From NCBI RefSeq assembly GCF_000006445.2, contig NC_006049.2:1550001-1614000 (forward strand): a stretch of 64,000 nucleotides of DNA. Direction: 5' to 3'. A program made the translations under genes and the position numbers. Below the pieces are notes generated by a model. It was not told the origin of the DNA. It did not search any database and saw only the letters and a program-made list of their open reading frames with translations. The DNA comes from Debaryomyces hansenii CBS767. Lineage: Eukaryota > Ascomycota > Pichiomycetes > Serinales > Debaryomycetaceae. This document shows, in pieces, positions 49,001 to 59,061 of the stretch (its first letter is position 1; each line of letters opens with the position of its first letter).

Positions 49001-49822
49001 GTTATTTTTATCACTTGGAGTTGATACTAATCTCATGCATTTATAGAGTTATCTTACTCGCTATTTATATATCATTATTTATTGTATTTATTACTGATAT
49101 TGTATTTATTACTGATATTCGAATAAAATTCACTTAGAACAGTTTAGGCCAAATTTTCCACCCATAAATTTCAGTTCGTATTTTCCCCGGATTTTTTCAT
49201 TTTCATATTTCCATTCCCCGGGGCCGTTACAGGATGAATGAATATCCGTTCATCCGATCGTTTTCCCAATTTTCATCACTGAGCTGAGCGATTCGGTTAT
49301 TCCTATCAGCGAATCATTTATCCCAACATTGCAGGATAAATTCTTGAAATGAATACGTGTTGGGTGGTATTATTATGTCAGACTATGACGTAGGCCAATA
49401 TCATTTTCGAGAATAAATGCACAGTAGATGTCTTCCGATGGTCCCTAGTTTTAACATTATTCACATCACTAGTATATGTTCTTAACCTACTTGAATCGAT
49501 TATAGCGGTTTGGAAGCTTCTGTTCAAATTTACAGCATTCAGGGAATGGATAGAAAGCGAATGGGAATGAAATAGAAGGCGAAAAAAAGGGTAAAATAAG
49601 AGGTTAATTTTCTAAACCACGGTCATAGAGCGCTCTTGTGATCTAATCTGATAGCGATATGGATATTGGGACCATTTGGACTTGATATGGATTATTCAAC
49701 TGTGAACTGCTAATCATTTTGCAATCAAATGGCCAACTGTACTGCATATAGCAAACCATAGAATGGTTTACTAGCGCCACAAGAATCTTCACTACAGAAG
49801 TAGAGTAGAAGTGCTAAGCAAA
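49001..49822. other. Intergenic between SFC1 and AIM25
   Basis: 822 bp without a gene. It contains an 18-bp direct repeat, a CCCCGGGG palindrome (49216-49223) and an inverted repeat GGATGAA / TTCATCC (49232-49238 and 49249-49255, 10-base spacer). These could be factor sites for AIM25 but are 550-600 bp from it. Confidence 0.55.
49081..49116 (+). repeat. 18-bp direct repeat, two perfect copies
   Basis: The unit attgtatttattactgat occurs at 49081-49098 and 49099-49116 without change, in the 3' flank of SFC1. Probably a simple tandem duplication. Confidence 0.9.
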
Positions 49823-50866
49823 ATGATAATAAGGAATACAGGGATATCAGTAATAAAGCATGGATTGAAGTTGAATTCCATTCGGGGAATTTCGAATTCG
49901 GGAGCTGGGCAATTGGCTCGTTACAATAAGACTCGTAGAACTCAAGAAATATCAGCCGAAGAGGTTCGGAAATTTCAAGAGCAGCAACGAAACCAGGCGA
50001 ATAAAGATGACTTTTATTACGAAACCAAACCATCAAGCGACTTCCAACAATATCGTGACGAGCCATCAGCAAACCATACAGTGTTTTCTGTTCCACCGAA
50101 TAAGAATGGATTGATTACTCCTGAAGATGGAATTTATGAAATATTGAAGGAGCCAACATTAGTCATTGAGAGACAGGTCGAAATGATGAATGTCTTTTTG
50201 GGCTTCGAGCAGGCGAATAAATATAAGATTATGAATTCCTTGGGTGAACAAGTAGGGTTTATGGAAGAAAAAGATATAGGATTCATGAAAATGTTGGGGA
50301 GACAGTTTTTCAGATTGCATAGACCATTTGATATTGATGTATTTAATAATTACGGAGATTTATTATTGACGATTAAAAGGCCGTTTTCGTTTATAAATTC
50401 TCATATAAAATGTTACTTACCTGGTTACGATGACCATGGCGATTTGATGTTTGAGAATTTAGGAGAATCATGTCAAAACTGGCACTTATGGAGACGGAAA
50501 TATAACTTATTCAAATTAGAGGACGAGGTAACTGATGAATACGAACAATTTGGTGCAATAGATGCCCCATTTTTATCGTTTGATTTTCCAGTCAAAAACG
50601 ACCAAGGAGACGTCATTGCTTCGGTGGATAGAAATTGGGTGGGCTTAGGAAGAGAAATGTTTACCGATTCAGGTGTATATATAATTAGAATGGACCCTGC
50701 TAGTTTTTCTGGAATGGGAAACATTTACCCATCGGTAGCTGGACCATTAACATTAGATCAAAGGGCGATATTATTGGGTAACGCTGTTAGTATCGATTTT
50801 GACTACTTTTCAAGACACAGTACTGGACCAGGTGGCGGATTCCTTGCATTCAGTGATATTGATTAA
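49823..50866 (+). CDS. AIM25: Mitochondrial scramblase-family protein (Aim25)
   Basis: A 347-residue phospholipid-scramblase-like protein. The start is the ATG at 49823; no ATG lies upstream in frame. The N terminus (MIIRNTGISVIKHGLKLNSIRG) is an Arg/Lys-rich presequence, as in yeast Aim25 and animal PLSCR3-type mitochondrial members. The scramblase barrel spans about 115-335, from PEDGIYEILKEPTLVIERQ through GFMKMLGRQFFRLHRPFDIDV, SVDRNWVGLGREMFTD and VYIIRMDP. The C-terminal membrane-like helix is weak (TLDQRAILLGNAVSIDFDYF). Lipid scrambling by the yeast protein is not established. Confidence 0.86.
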   Translation: MIIRNTGISVIKHGLKLNSIRGISNSGAGQLARYNKTRRTQEISAEEVRKFQEQQRNQANKDDFYYETKPSSDFQQYRDEPSANHTVFSVPPNKNGLITPEDGIYEILKEPTLVIERQVEMMNVFLGFEQANKYKIMNSLGEQVGFMEEKDIGFMKMLGRQFFRLHRPFDIDVFNNYGDLLLTIKRPFSFINSHIKCYLPGYDDHGDLMFENLGESCQNWHLWRRKYNLFKLEDEVTDEYEQFGAIDAPFLSFDFPVKNDQGDVIASVDRNWVGLGREMFTDSGVYIIRMDPASFSGMGNIYPSVAGPLTLDQRAILLGNAVSIDFDYFSRHSTGPGGGFLAFSDID

Positions 50867-50922
50867 AATTTGGTACCAAAGTTATATATTTGAAATTGAA
50901 TAATTATATATATATATATAAC

Positions 50923-51937
50923 TCAATTATTAGCAACATGGTTTTGAGTAAAGTTTTGTAGTAATTTTAGTTGGCCTTTATGTCTAGCTTGCTTTATTAT
51001 ATCTTCATATTCATCGTCAGATAAATCCTTGCCTATATTTTTTAATAATTCTACCATTAATCCAACAAAATCATGTCTTCTTAACTCGTTTTCTCTTTTC
51101 CATGTTTCTCTTTTCATCATTTCGGAATGCATCATGGCAACATCGCCGATTTCTTGATATTGACGCAATTTGTCGTTCGAAATTGCCAACAACGAAAAAC
51201 GTAACTCATCACCATATTTACTTATACGTCTCATTAAGATCTCCGGTAATTTTTGACAAAACTCCTCGTTTGACTTGCACTCACCATGCTTTATTGGATA
51301 CGTTTTTAAACCATCCAATTCGTATATTTGGTCGTTGATATTCAAGTATCCAACAAAGTGGAACAACCCATCATTTTTGTCATCATACTTGGGCTTTGGT
51401 TTTTGCTTATCCTCATCAACCATAAGCGATGGCGATGAAAAAGAGTTGTGAACAGATCTGATAAGTTCACTGTTAGAAATGGTTTCGCCACAGATCTCGC
51501 TATCAAAACCTTCCACGAAACCCTTAAAGTTTGTAAGCTCCTCTCCTATTTCGATCTCTGACTTGTTCAACAACACGTTCAACACTGCTTGTGTAGCACA
51601 TGCGTTCTGAATAGTTTGATTAGCGAAAAAAATCCCTTTCTGTTGGTAATCTTCATCGTATGTTCCATCTATTGGCTTATTGTTATCGGCCGCATAGTCT
51701 CTATCAACCTGCCCATACTTAAACAAAAAGATAACCCCATACAAAGGACTGGAACTTTTCAATGAATCGGAATCTATAGAGTATAAATCATCGAATTGAA
51801 CATTCTTGATCTGCAACTTATCAACTAGTTCTGTGAAAACCCCCTATTCTGTTAGAATTATTATCTATTTGAACTCAATTGTTGTTTATGTTACATACTG
51901 CATCGGAATCTATTGTATTCCAACCACTTTCTGACAT
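50923..51937 (-). CDS. UCHL5/Uch37-type ubiquitin C-terminal hydrolase (two exons)
   Basis: A C12 cysteine protease spliced from exon 1 (51937-51899, 13 codons, MSESGWNTIDSDA) and exon 2 (51843-50923). The 55-nt intron has donor GTATGT, branch TTCTAAC and acceptor TAG. Splicing restores the family N terminus, GW..IDSDAGVFTELV. The product has 319 residues. The catalytic set is Gln89, Cys95 (FANQTIQNACATQAVL), His in HFVGY and Asp in YELDG. The C-terminal domain (about 245-315, with ELRRHDFVGLMVELLKNIG and KQARHKGQ) is the ULD that binds Rpn13, so it should dock on the 26S proteasome. S. cerevisiae has only the shorter Yuh1 of this family. Confidence 0.9.
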
Positions 51938-52116
51938 ATTTTAATTGATACTTTGTAATAGCTTCTTCTAATAGTACAGTTCGGCTTTATCATTCGGCGT
52001 TAATCGGTTCTAGAAATTTGAACACACACGCACATGGATACATTACCCGATATATAAGCGTCAAAGTCTGAAATTCTTAAGAGTTCATTTATATTACAAT
52101 ACAAAGAAATACGAAT

Positions 52117-52839
52117 ATGGCATCAAATAAACCAGGCGCATGCTGCTTAAAAGTTGTCTACCATGAAGGTGAAGCAAAAGGTCAATTTAAAGAAATTGCT
52201 GGATTAGATTCTTACCAAACAGGTGAAAAGTTTGGTGATGAAGAGATTATTGTTATCTTAACAGATATTTATGGATATAAATTACCTAATGTTGCATTGC
52301 TTGCAGACCAATTATCAGAAATGAGCTGTCGTCAAGTGGTAATTCCAGATATATTAATGGGTGAACCAGTTACATCGTATGCCGACGAATTCCCAACATG
52401 GATCCAGAAACATTCTCCCGAGATCACCAGACCAATTGTGGACGGGTTCTTGGCTCAATTAACTAAGGAAAAGTCACCAAAATCACTTTTTGGTGTTGGA
52501 TACTGTTTTGGTGCTAAATATTGCATACAAAACTTGGCTAAGGACGGATATTTTACTGCTGCTGCTGTGGCACACCCTTCGTTCGTCACGATTGAAGAAG
52601 TCGAAGCTGTTACTAAGCCGATATTGATTTCTGCTGCAGAAACTGATCCAATTTTCACAGAAGAATTGAGAAATAAGACAATTGAAACCTTGGCTGCTAA
52701 CAAGGTTACGTACCAATATGACTTATTCCTGGGTGTATCTCACGGTTTCGCCGTCAAGGGAGATCTTAGTATTCCGCAAGTTAAATATGCTAATGAGAAG
52801 GTTCTTATCGACCAGGTATACTTCTTCTCTCAATTCTAG
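52117..52839 (+). CDS. Dienelactone-hydrolase-family protein (Aim2-like)
   Basis: A 240-residue alpha/beta hydrolase of the dienelactone hydrolase family. The nucleophile is Cys130 in GVGYCFGAK; the acid is the Asp in AAETDPIF and the base is the His in GVSHGFAV, so the Cys-Asp-His triad is complete. It resembles the fungal Aim2/YDL086W group, whose natural substrates are unknown. No targeting signal is seen. It stands alone between the UCHL5-type gene and OST5. Confidence 0.82.
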   Translation: MASNKPGACCLKVVYHEGEAKGQFKEIAGLDSYQTGEKFGDEEIIVILTDIYGYKLPNVALLADQLSEMSCRQVVIPDILMGEPVTSYADEFPTWIQKHSPEITRPIVDGFLAQLTKEKSPKSLFGVGYCFGAKYCIQNLAKDGYFTAAAVAHPSFVTIEEVEAVTKPILISAAETDPIFTEELRNKTIETLAANKVTYQYDLFLGVSHGFAVKGDLSIPQVKYANEKVLIDQVYFFSQF

Positions 52840-53013
52840 AGGGCTTATATAGAAACAACTCATATAGATGGAATGAAATATATAAAGTAAGAGACATACA
52901 TACATAGGAATCGTGCGAGGCCCAATAATTCTGAGTCTCATATGAACAGCATATTAATACGTCTATAATTTAGATCTATTTACGCCAATACAGTCTACAA
53001 CTTCTTCCAAACG

Positions 53014-53343
53014 ATGTCATTTGGTGTATCATACGAGGAATATACTCAAATCTTTAATTTTGAATCCAACCCAGTTGTTGCAAGCAGTTTGAGTAAATAT
53101 TCTACTCTTTTTGCTGTGATTTTAGTTATAATCGGTACGTAATTTAAAATTAAATGCAAAAATTTACAAGGATTGTAATTGTATACTAATATCATTTTAG
53201 CCTTCTTTTCATTGGCATTAGCTTTATTAGTGGATAAGAAATCACAATCGCCTTTCAATTATTTCTTTCATGCAATTTTAGCCTCTTTATCAATTGGGTT
53301 AGGCTCCGTGTATGTTGCCAACAGTTTTGGCGTATACGTCTGA
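53014..53343 (+). CDS. OST5: Oligosaccharyltransferase subunit Ost5 (two exons)
   Basis: An 87-residue membrane protein of the ER oligosaccharyltransferase, which N-glycosylates proteins. Exon 1 is 53014-53134 and exon 2 is 53201-53343. The 66-nt intron has donor GTACGT, branch TACTAAT (53184-53190) and acceptor TAG, and interrupts a codon after its first base. The two hydrophobic segments (about residues 28-48 and 61-80) and the end NSFGVYV match Ost5. The intron falls inside the first membrane segment. Neither exon is long enough to stand out as an open frame. Confidence 0.92.
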
Positions 53344-53850
53344 AAGAAGAGGATTTCGAATAGTTGAAAATAAGCATGAACCGTGCTCGATTGAATCGAG
53401 ATCAATTGAATAGAGTTGGTTGAATGGATGAACTAGAGCAATACTAGCTGGAAAGAGCATATAAAAGAAGTTTTGCAATAATTGATGAAGATAGAAAAAA
53501 TACGGTGTATATTAGTTAGTTGTCGCCTTTGAACAATACATGATATAAATATTGAGATTTGATTAAGTAGAAGATAAAGATCAGTGCTTGTATTCGAAGT
53601 GTCCGTATTCTACACATCTAAATGCAAGCGTATCTTCGTATTTTATAATGACTATGAATTGAATCTATAGATACATTAAATATGTAGCCAAATGTCTTGT
53701 AATAGTGCTGTTGGGCATTAGAGGTTCAATTAATTATAAAAATGTATTCACCGAAACTCGCTCTATGTGCTGAAAAAACAATGAGCTGTTCTACTTTCAT
53801 AAATCAGAAAATTCAAGGTATAAGCGGTTAAAGTGCTAGACAATAGAATA
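53344..53850. other. Intergenic, MPD1 promoter
   Basis: 507 bp of A+T-rich DNA with no gene, tRNA or clear repeat. I see no clear unfolded-protein-response element. Confidence 0.5.
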
Positions 53851-54780
53851 ATGTATTTATGGAAATACTGCTTGATATTGGTTCATGTGATAGTAGCTAT
53901 AGCTGCAAGAGCCCAGGGGGATTTATACAAATCAGATGACAATATATATGAGTTATCACCATCGAATTTTGACAAGGTTATTCAGAAGACAAATTATACA
54001 TCTCTAGTCAAATTTTACGCTCCTTGGTGTGGATATTGTAAACAATTAGAACCTGCTTATCATAAATTGGCCAAGTTAATACATAATGATGGTCAGTATG
54101 CTATAAATGTTGCTAGTGTTAATTGCGATGAAGATAAAAATAAGGAACTTTGTGCCAAATATAAAATCAGTGGCTTTCCTACATTGATGGTATTTAGACC
54201 ACCAAAGTATGATTCAAAGAAGAAGAATAAAGTATACAGCCATGCAGTTGAGCCATACAAAGGGGAAAGATCGTTGAAATCAATGTATGCATTCGTAACG
54301 TCTAGAATCAAGAATTATGTCAAAAAATTTGCAAACTTACAATCAGACGGATTAAAGGACTGGTTAATGGAGAATAAAGAGAACAACAAGGTTTTACTCT
54401 TAACAGAATCAAAACAGATTAGTCCCTTATACAAATCCTTAGCCATTGATTTCATTAATACATTGAAATTCGGAATGGTTAACATAAAATCACTTAAGGA
54501 TGTAAATAATATTAAAATTGAAATAAATGATAAGAAAATTGCCTTACCCATCGGTCAAGATGATAAGTTACCAATTTTGCTCAATTTTGACGAGAAAACT
54601 CAGGAATTTTCCAGGTTCGAATCTGAAAAGCTTACTGATAAAGTGAAATTAAGTGAATGGCTTATAGAATCTAATAATGTTCAACCTTTAGAGGGCCCAT
54701 TATCGAAGAAAGACAAAAAGTATTATTCCAATTATAGAAAAGGTATTAAGGGCAAGAAAGTAGTTCATGATGAATTATAA
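53851..54780 (+). CDS. MPD1: ER protein disulfide isomerase, Mpd1-like
   Basis: A 309-residue ER oxidoreductase. The ATG at 53851 opens a signal peptide (about 1-21, ending AIAARAQG). A single thioredoxin domain (about 30-145) has the active site APWCGYCKQL (Cys60, Cys63). A second, catalytically silent thioredoxin-like region follows to about 270. The protein ends in HDEL, the yeast ER-retrieval signal. Length and layout match Mpd1 (318 residues), which assists disulfide formation and binds calnexin. A few Lys-rich stretches near the C terminus are otherwise unremarkable. Confidence 0.83.
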   Translation: MYLWKYCLILVHVIVAIAARAQGDLYKSDDNIYELSPSNFDKVIQKTNYTSLVKFYAPWCGYCKQLEPAYHKLAKLIHNDGQYAINVASVNCDEDKNKELCAKYKISGFPTLMVFRPPKYDSKKKNKVYSHAVEPYKGERSLKSMYAFVTSRIKNYVKKFANLQSDGLKDWLMENKENNKVLLLTESKQISPLYKSLAIDFINTLKFGMVNIKSLKDVNNIKIEINDKKIALPIGQDDKLPILLNFDEKTQEFSRFESEKLTDKVKLSEWLIESNNVQPLEGPLSKKDKKYYSNYRKGIKGKKVVHDEL

Positions 54781-54811
54781 TATTTCTTTATATATCTAAA
54801 TAGTCTAAAAT

Positions 54812-55654
54812 CTATGCCTTTCCCAAACCATCCATCATGTCCATAAGTGAATCTAAATCATCTTCAGGTTTCGAAATTTCCTGTTTATTTTCCATTATAT
54901 GAACTATCCAGTTAGTCGTTTGATCCACCATCAACTTCGAGTTAGGTACAAAATGGCCTCCCGGATGCTTTAGAATATCGGAATTGTCTTTGGTTATTTC
55001 ATACAACGAAAGAACCCGGTCTTCATGCACGACAGTGTCCAATTCTCCATAAATATGAAGTACCTTAAATTGATCAGACTCTCCATTATCGGCTGGATAA
55101 TAATCTTTGTATTTTGCATTACCAGACTTTTCTGATGTATCAATTTTAAAACCTGAGTATAGAATCACGAACTTCAAAGAATCAACACCAAATAAATCCT
55201 TAAATTTATGACTTAATAAACCAGCCAAAGCAGCACCTTGCGAAAACCCAATTATACCAACTATAGGGAGCCTTCTTTCTTCATCGGATTCAGTTTCTTG
55301 CACCAAATCGTTATCTGGGATAATTTCACCTTTATCTATATAGTTTTTAATCTCGGCAAGTGGTTCGGATAGATCGATGCCATCGTTTGTATTGTGAGGT
55401 TTTATCCACCACGACCTATAATTTGTCTCTTCATCGTCTGATATGACCGTATTAAACTTAGAGAGTGAATCTGTTGATGGCAAATCAGCTGGGGTTAACT
55501 TTGTTGGCCCATTCAAGTAGACAGATTTATAATTTAACTTTAAAAGTTTCTTCCTCAAAGCAGACGTTTTGGCGTAAAAGACCGAGGAAGATTGAGTATA
55601 TCCATGTAGAAACAAGATTTTACCCTTGAACTTTATTTCGTTTTTAGGAGGCAT
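54812..55654 (-). CDS. FSH-family serine hydrolase
   Basis: A 280-residue alpha/beta hydrolase of the FSH group (yeast Fsh1-3, human OVCA2). It starts with KILFLHGYTQSS, has the nucleophile Ser138 in IGFSQGAAL, the acid in YGELDTVV and the His in HPGGHFVP. These are presumed serine esterases; OVCA2 prefers long acyl chains. An acidic C-terminal tail (DDLDSLMDMMDG) follows the domain. It is convergent with MPD1, the stops being only 31 bp apart. Confidence 0.86.
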   Translation of the reverse strand: MPPKNEIKFKGKILFLHGYTQSSSVFYAKTSALRKKLLKLNYKSVYLNGPTKLTPADLPSTDSLSKFNTVISDDEETNYRSWWIKPHNTNDGIDLSEPLAEIKNYIDKGEIIPDNDLVQETESDEERRLPIVGIIGFSQGAALAGLLSHKFKDLFGVDSLKFVILYSGFKIDTSEKSGNAKYKDYYPADNGESDQFKVLHIYGELDTVVHEDRVLSLYEITKDNSDILKHPGGHFVPNSKLMVDQTTNWIVHIMENKQEISKPEDDLDSLMDMMDGLGKA

Positions 55655-55789
55655 TTATTAAAAAAAGGTTTTAAAATACTAGCCTTATCGTGTATTCTTC
55701 AGCTTTTTTAACTTTTCTGGCATCGAATTTTTTCGATAACGAAGATCTACAAACTAAAAAAAAATCGTGAATTTGACATTTTTTGGTTA

Positions 55790-56791
55790 CTATAAAGCTT
55801 TATTTAAGTCTAAAATATCTCTTATAATTTTAATCTTCGAGGAGTCAGTGTTATCGCCCTTACCATAATATTCAAAGAAATCAGGCTTGGATATAATTTT
55901 TTCGTAATCTGCATCAAGCTCTATGAAATGAATCACATTACCAAGGTGTAGTTTATGAGCAGCCTTCACATTAAGCTCACTATCATCCACAAAGTATTGA
56001 TAGGACATTGTATTCTGATCATTATAATCTACCTGTGTTAGGTTAAAGCACTTATAAAAATAATCATTCATTGGCTTACAGAGGATTGGATACGATGCAT
56101 AATCACAGAATGTTAAACCATCGAAGATATCGCCCAATCCAAGAAAGGAAATGACCCGTAAGGCATGGTTCTTGTAGGCATTAGTCACCAACCAAAAGTA
56201 ATCAAAATCATTAGTTTCTTTAATATGCTGCAACAGTTCCCTCAATTTCTTATTATATTTTAATACCGACTTCAAATCTAAAGAGTCATCGACGACTGCA
56301 TTATATTCCATTGCATCTACTTCATGATTCCGAACTAACCCTTCAATAGCCAAGCCATACGTCTTATAGTAGTTCAGATGTAAATTATGAGCATCTTCGT
56401 CATTTAATTGTAAATTATCTTTGAAATATTTATGTATTTTGACCTGCATCATATCATGAATTCTAGTTGATCTATTATACAAACAGTTATCAATATCGAA
56501 ATAGAAAATCTTCTTATTCTTAGCTAGTGGGGGAAGAGGGCCAAATCCATACGGTAATGTAACCATACTTCCCGGATGTTCGTTTTCTTCGATTTCTGGG
56601 TTCTTGAAGATATACGGTTTGGTTTCTTCTGTTAATGTCATTGATGTCTTGTCTTTAGATGTAAAGTAACTTCTATACTGATAATAATAGTTATGTCTTA
56701 TTTGCTGTAGGTTTAAATTTACGGGGGAATAGTATTTGCCAGAGATCCAACGTACCGCGTGGTTCATAATATTCAACTTTCGAGTCACCAT
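55790..56791 (-). CDS. HAD-family pyrimidine 5'-nucleotidase (Sdt1/Phm8-like)
   Basis: A 333-residue HAD phosphatase resembling yeast Sdt1 and Phm8, which dephosphorylate nucleoside monophosphates. Motif I is FDIDNCLY, motif II VTNAYKN, motif III the Lys in CKPMND and motif IV FVDDS. In motif I the usual second Asp position reads DID, retained. The first 50 residues (MVTRKLNIMNHAVRWISGK... rich in Tyr, Arg and Lys, with no acid until about 47) look like a mitochondrial presequence. An ATG at 56641 (MTLTEETKPYIF) would give the short cytosolic form seen in S. cerevisiae. Dual start usage is possible. Confidence 0.83.
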   Translation of the reverse strand: MVTRKLNIMNHAVRWISGKYYSPVNLNLQQIRHNYYYQYRSYFTSKDKTSMTLTEETKPYIFKNPEIEENEHPGSMVTLPYGFGPLPPLAKNKKIFYFDIDNCLYNRSTRIHDMMQVKIHKYFKDNLQLNDEDAHNLHLNYYKTYGLAIEGLVRNHEVDAMEYNAVVDDSLDLKSVLKYNKKLRELLQHIKETNDFDYFWLVTNAYKNHALRVISFLGLGDIFDGLTFCDYASYPILCKPMNDYFYKCFNLTQVDYNDQNTMSYQYFVDDSELNVKAAHKLHLGNVIHFIELDADYEKIISKPDFFEYYGKGDNTDSSKIKIIRDILDLNKAL

Positions 56792-56836
56792 TACGCAATG
56801 CTATTAAATTATATTAAAATTATGCTATATACTTAC

Positions 56837-58711
56837 TTATTGGAGAGGTTTGTCGTCGTAGAATGTATCCTTGTGGATTAACATCATATCTTTGTCACAC
56901 TTAGTAGCGAGATAGTGCAACAAATGGTAATATTCAGTGATTATATGTATGACATCATCTTTATAAGGTGACGATTGGCTTATCAGCGAAATATTGGATA
57001 ATTCACCTAATTGCCTATGGACATTGCCTTTTAATTTATTAATGGTAATAGCGAATTGCCTGAGATTCAAATAATTAGACAGCTTTATTCTTTCGAAATC
57101 CTGTTTGTTTTGCACAGTATTCAGATTTGAATGGAAGGTTTTAAAAACAACAAAGTTGAATAACAACAGCTTGTAATAATTTTTATATATCAAGTTGATT
57201 TGTTCAATTTCATTTGAATCAAGACATTCGGTTATGTTCAAGGCATTCAGCTTATTTAGGATTGATATAACAAATTTGAACGAGGGAGTGAAATTGCAGG
57301 TTCCAAAGTTTAATTCCTCTAATGTAGGCTCTCGATTGTATAAATCACAAAGAGTATAGTCAGAATCGGCCATGAAAGTTAAGCTCAAGCTAGTGACAAG
57401 TCTCATACAAAAGGGTTCCGAATTGAAACGTGTTGATAAATTTAGTAGCCTTAAAATGTTGTAGTGCAACTCATAGTCAATTTTCCTAAATTTTGGCTTA
57501 TCTGTTTTACGATCTTCTCGGTCTTTATAAAGACACGTATGTAATTCACTCTTTATGGTTTCATTAATTTCTGATAATATAAGATCGTGAACTACGTATA
57601 TTTCTTCTGGGGTGGTTTTATCTTGTTGTTGCTTCATAAGCTCACCCCGCCTCCAATTAACAATATTGATAAATACAGGAGTCACGAAGTTGGTTATTAA
57701 CTCATCGACATTACCATCATTTAGATTAAAATCACATAGCGATAGTATAAATGTCTTCAACATCGTCTTGTAGAGTATCTCTTGTGTTGCCGCATGGACA
57801 TTCTTTGCAGCGAAAAGAGTGTAATGAAAAATAATTGATAGTCTCACAGTAGTAAGTCTATATTGAGTGTTATAATGGACTAGCTTAAGCGGCATTTGGA
57901 GATCTGAGTTAGGCATGATATACTTTATCTCACCTCCGATGGTTTTGACGTAATTCACAAATTCCTTTTCCGTAATACTGTCTGAACTAATAATGCTTGA
58001 TTTATAAAGAAATTCCATAAATCTGCTAAAAAGAACCAAGCAATTCAAGTCTTGAACATTTGCTAATACGTAATTAACGAGTTGGGTAAAGAATGAACTG
58101 ATATTCAGATACAAATTTTCATAGTTACCAGGTTGTAGCTCGTTGCAGAGGGTGCTGATGCTAACGGGAAATGGCAACTTCGTATTCAAATCAATTTGAA
58201 AAGGAGGATTTGAATATAAGTAGAAATGCCGTTGAGTAAGGTTATCAGTTTTAGAACCTTTCAAATCACTTTGAAGCAAACGTTCAACAAATTGATTATC
58301 TCTGTCATCACTCAAACTAAAGTTTTGCCCAATCACCCCATTATCATTTAGCTCGTCAATAATTTCTTGTTTTCTTTGTTGCAATAGTTTGTATTCCTGT
58401 TGCATATGAATCTCATCTTCAATCAACTCTGCTCGTATTTTGGCATTCTTTATGGCCAATTCTTCGTTCTTCTTAGCATCAGTAAGAAAAATAGTTGGCA
58501 ATTCTATATCAAATTCATCTTTTGGTTCCTGAGAAAATATATGGCTACCCTGATGGGTTTTATTGGATGTTGCTTGAGATGGGTCTTCCGTATCAACGGT
58601 GTGGGCTTTTGATTTGTATTTTTTAGTATTTGGGATATCCTGGTTTCCTATTATATCAAGTATCGAGAATTCCTCACTATCACTATCCTTATCACTAATT
58701 GATGAAGACAT
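56837..58711 (-). CDS. Unrecognised helical protein with coiled coil
   Basis: A 624-residue protein without a family I can name. Residues 1-75 are acidic and disordered. Residues about 78-125 form a charged coiled coil (LAIKNAKIRAELIEDEI, then QRKQEIIDEL). From about 170 the sequence is a continuous array of amphipathic helices with many Leu, Asn and Phe residues. No catalytic motif, zinc site or membrane segment is evident. The layout (disordered front, coiled coil, helical body) recalls SLF2/Nse6-type proteins of the Smc5/6 complex, but I have no diagnostic match and would not assign it. It is divergent from DUG1 over 350 bp. Confidence 0.55.
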   Translation of the reverse strand: MSSSISDKDSDSEEFSILDIIGNQDIPNTKKYKSKAHTVDTEDPSQATSNKTHQGSHIFSQEPKDEFDIELPTIFLTDAKKNEELAIKNAKIRAELIEDEIHMQQEYKLLQQRKQEIIDELNDNGVIGQNFSLSDDRDNQFVERLLQSDLKGSKTDNLTQRHFYLYSNPPFQIDLNTKLPFPVSISTLCNELQPGNYENLYLNISSFFTQLVNYVLANVQDLNCLVLFSRFMEFLYKSSIISSDSITEKEFVNYVKTIGGEIKYIMPNSDLQMPLKLVHYNTQYRLTTVRLSIIFHYTLFAAKNVHAATQEILYKTMLKTFILSLCDFNLNDGNVDELITNFVTPVFINIVNWRRGELMKQQQDKTTPEEIYVVHDLILSEINETIKSELHTCLYKDREDRKTDKPKFRKIDYELHYNILRLLNLSTRFNSEPFCMRLVTSLSLTFMADSDYTLCDLYNREPTLEELNFGTCNFTPSFKFVISILNKLNALNITECLDSNEIEQINLIYKNYYKLLLFNFVVFKTFHSNLNTVQNKQDFERIKLSNYLNLRQFAITINKLKGNVHRQLGELSNISLISQSSPYKDDVIHIITEYYHLLHYLATKCDKDMMLIHKDTFYDDKPLQ

Positions 58712-59061
58712 TACTTAATGGACTGTCATCAGTGCTTTACAAGCATAATCAATTATTTTGAGTCGTTCCTACGATGCGATCGACCCAATTATTTTCCATT
58801 GATTACCAATATCTCCATACTACAAGTTAAAACGGGGTCATAGCGTAGTTATACACCCATATATACAATTGGATATTATTGCCGTAGATATATTCGTTCT
58901 ATTTACTTCGGAAGTTATATAGTACTAATATAATCGGCATTTTTGCACGGCCATAAAGGTGAACGGCTGCCTCACTTTTTTCGAATATCCTCAAGATATA
59001 TTTTATATATTATGTAGATTAATTGTTCAAGATATTTAGTTACACCAAGTAGATATTGACC
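58712..59061. other. Divergent promoter, helical protein gene and DUG1
   Basis: 350 bp with no gene or repeat of note. TATA-like runs lie near 58993-59010 on the DUG1 side. Confidence 0.5.

Noticed and set aside
53046..53258. 70-codon minus-strand frame
   Set aside because: Lies across the OST5 exons and intron on the opposite strand.
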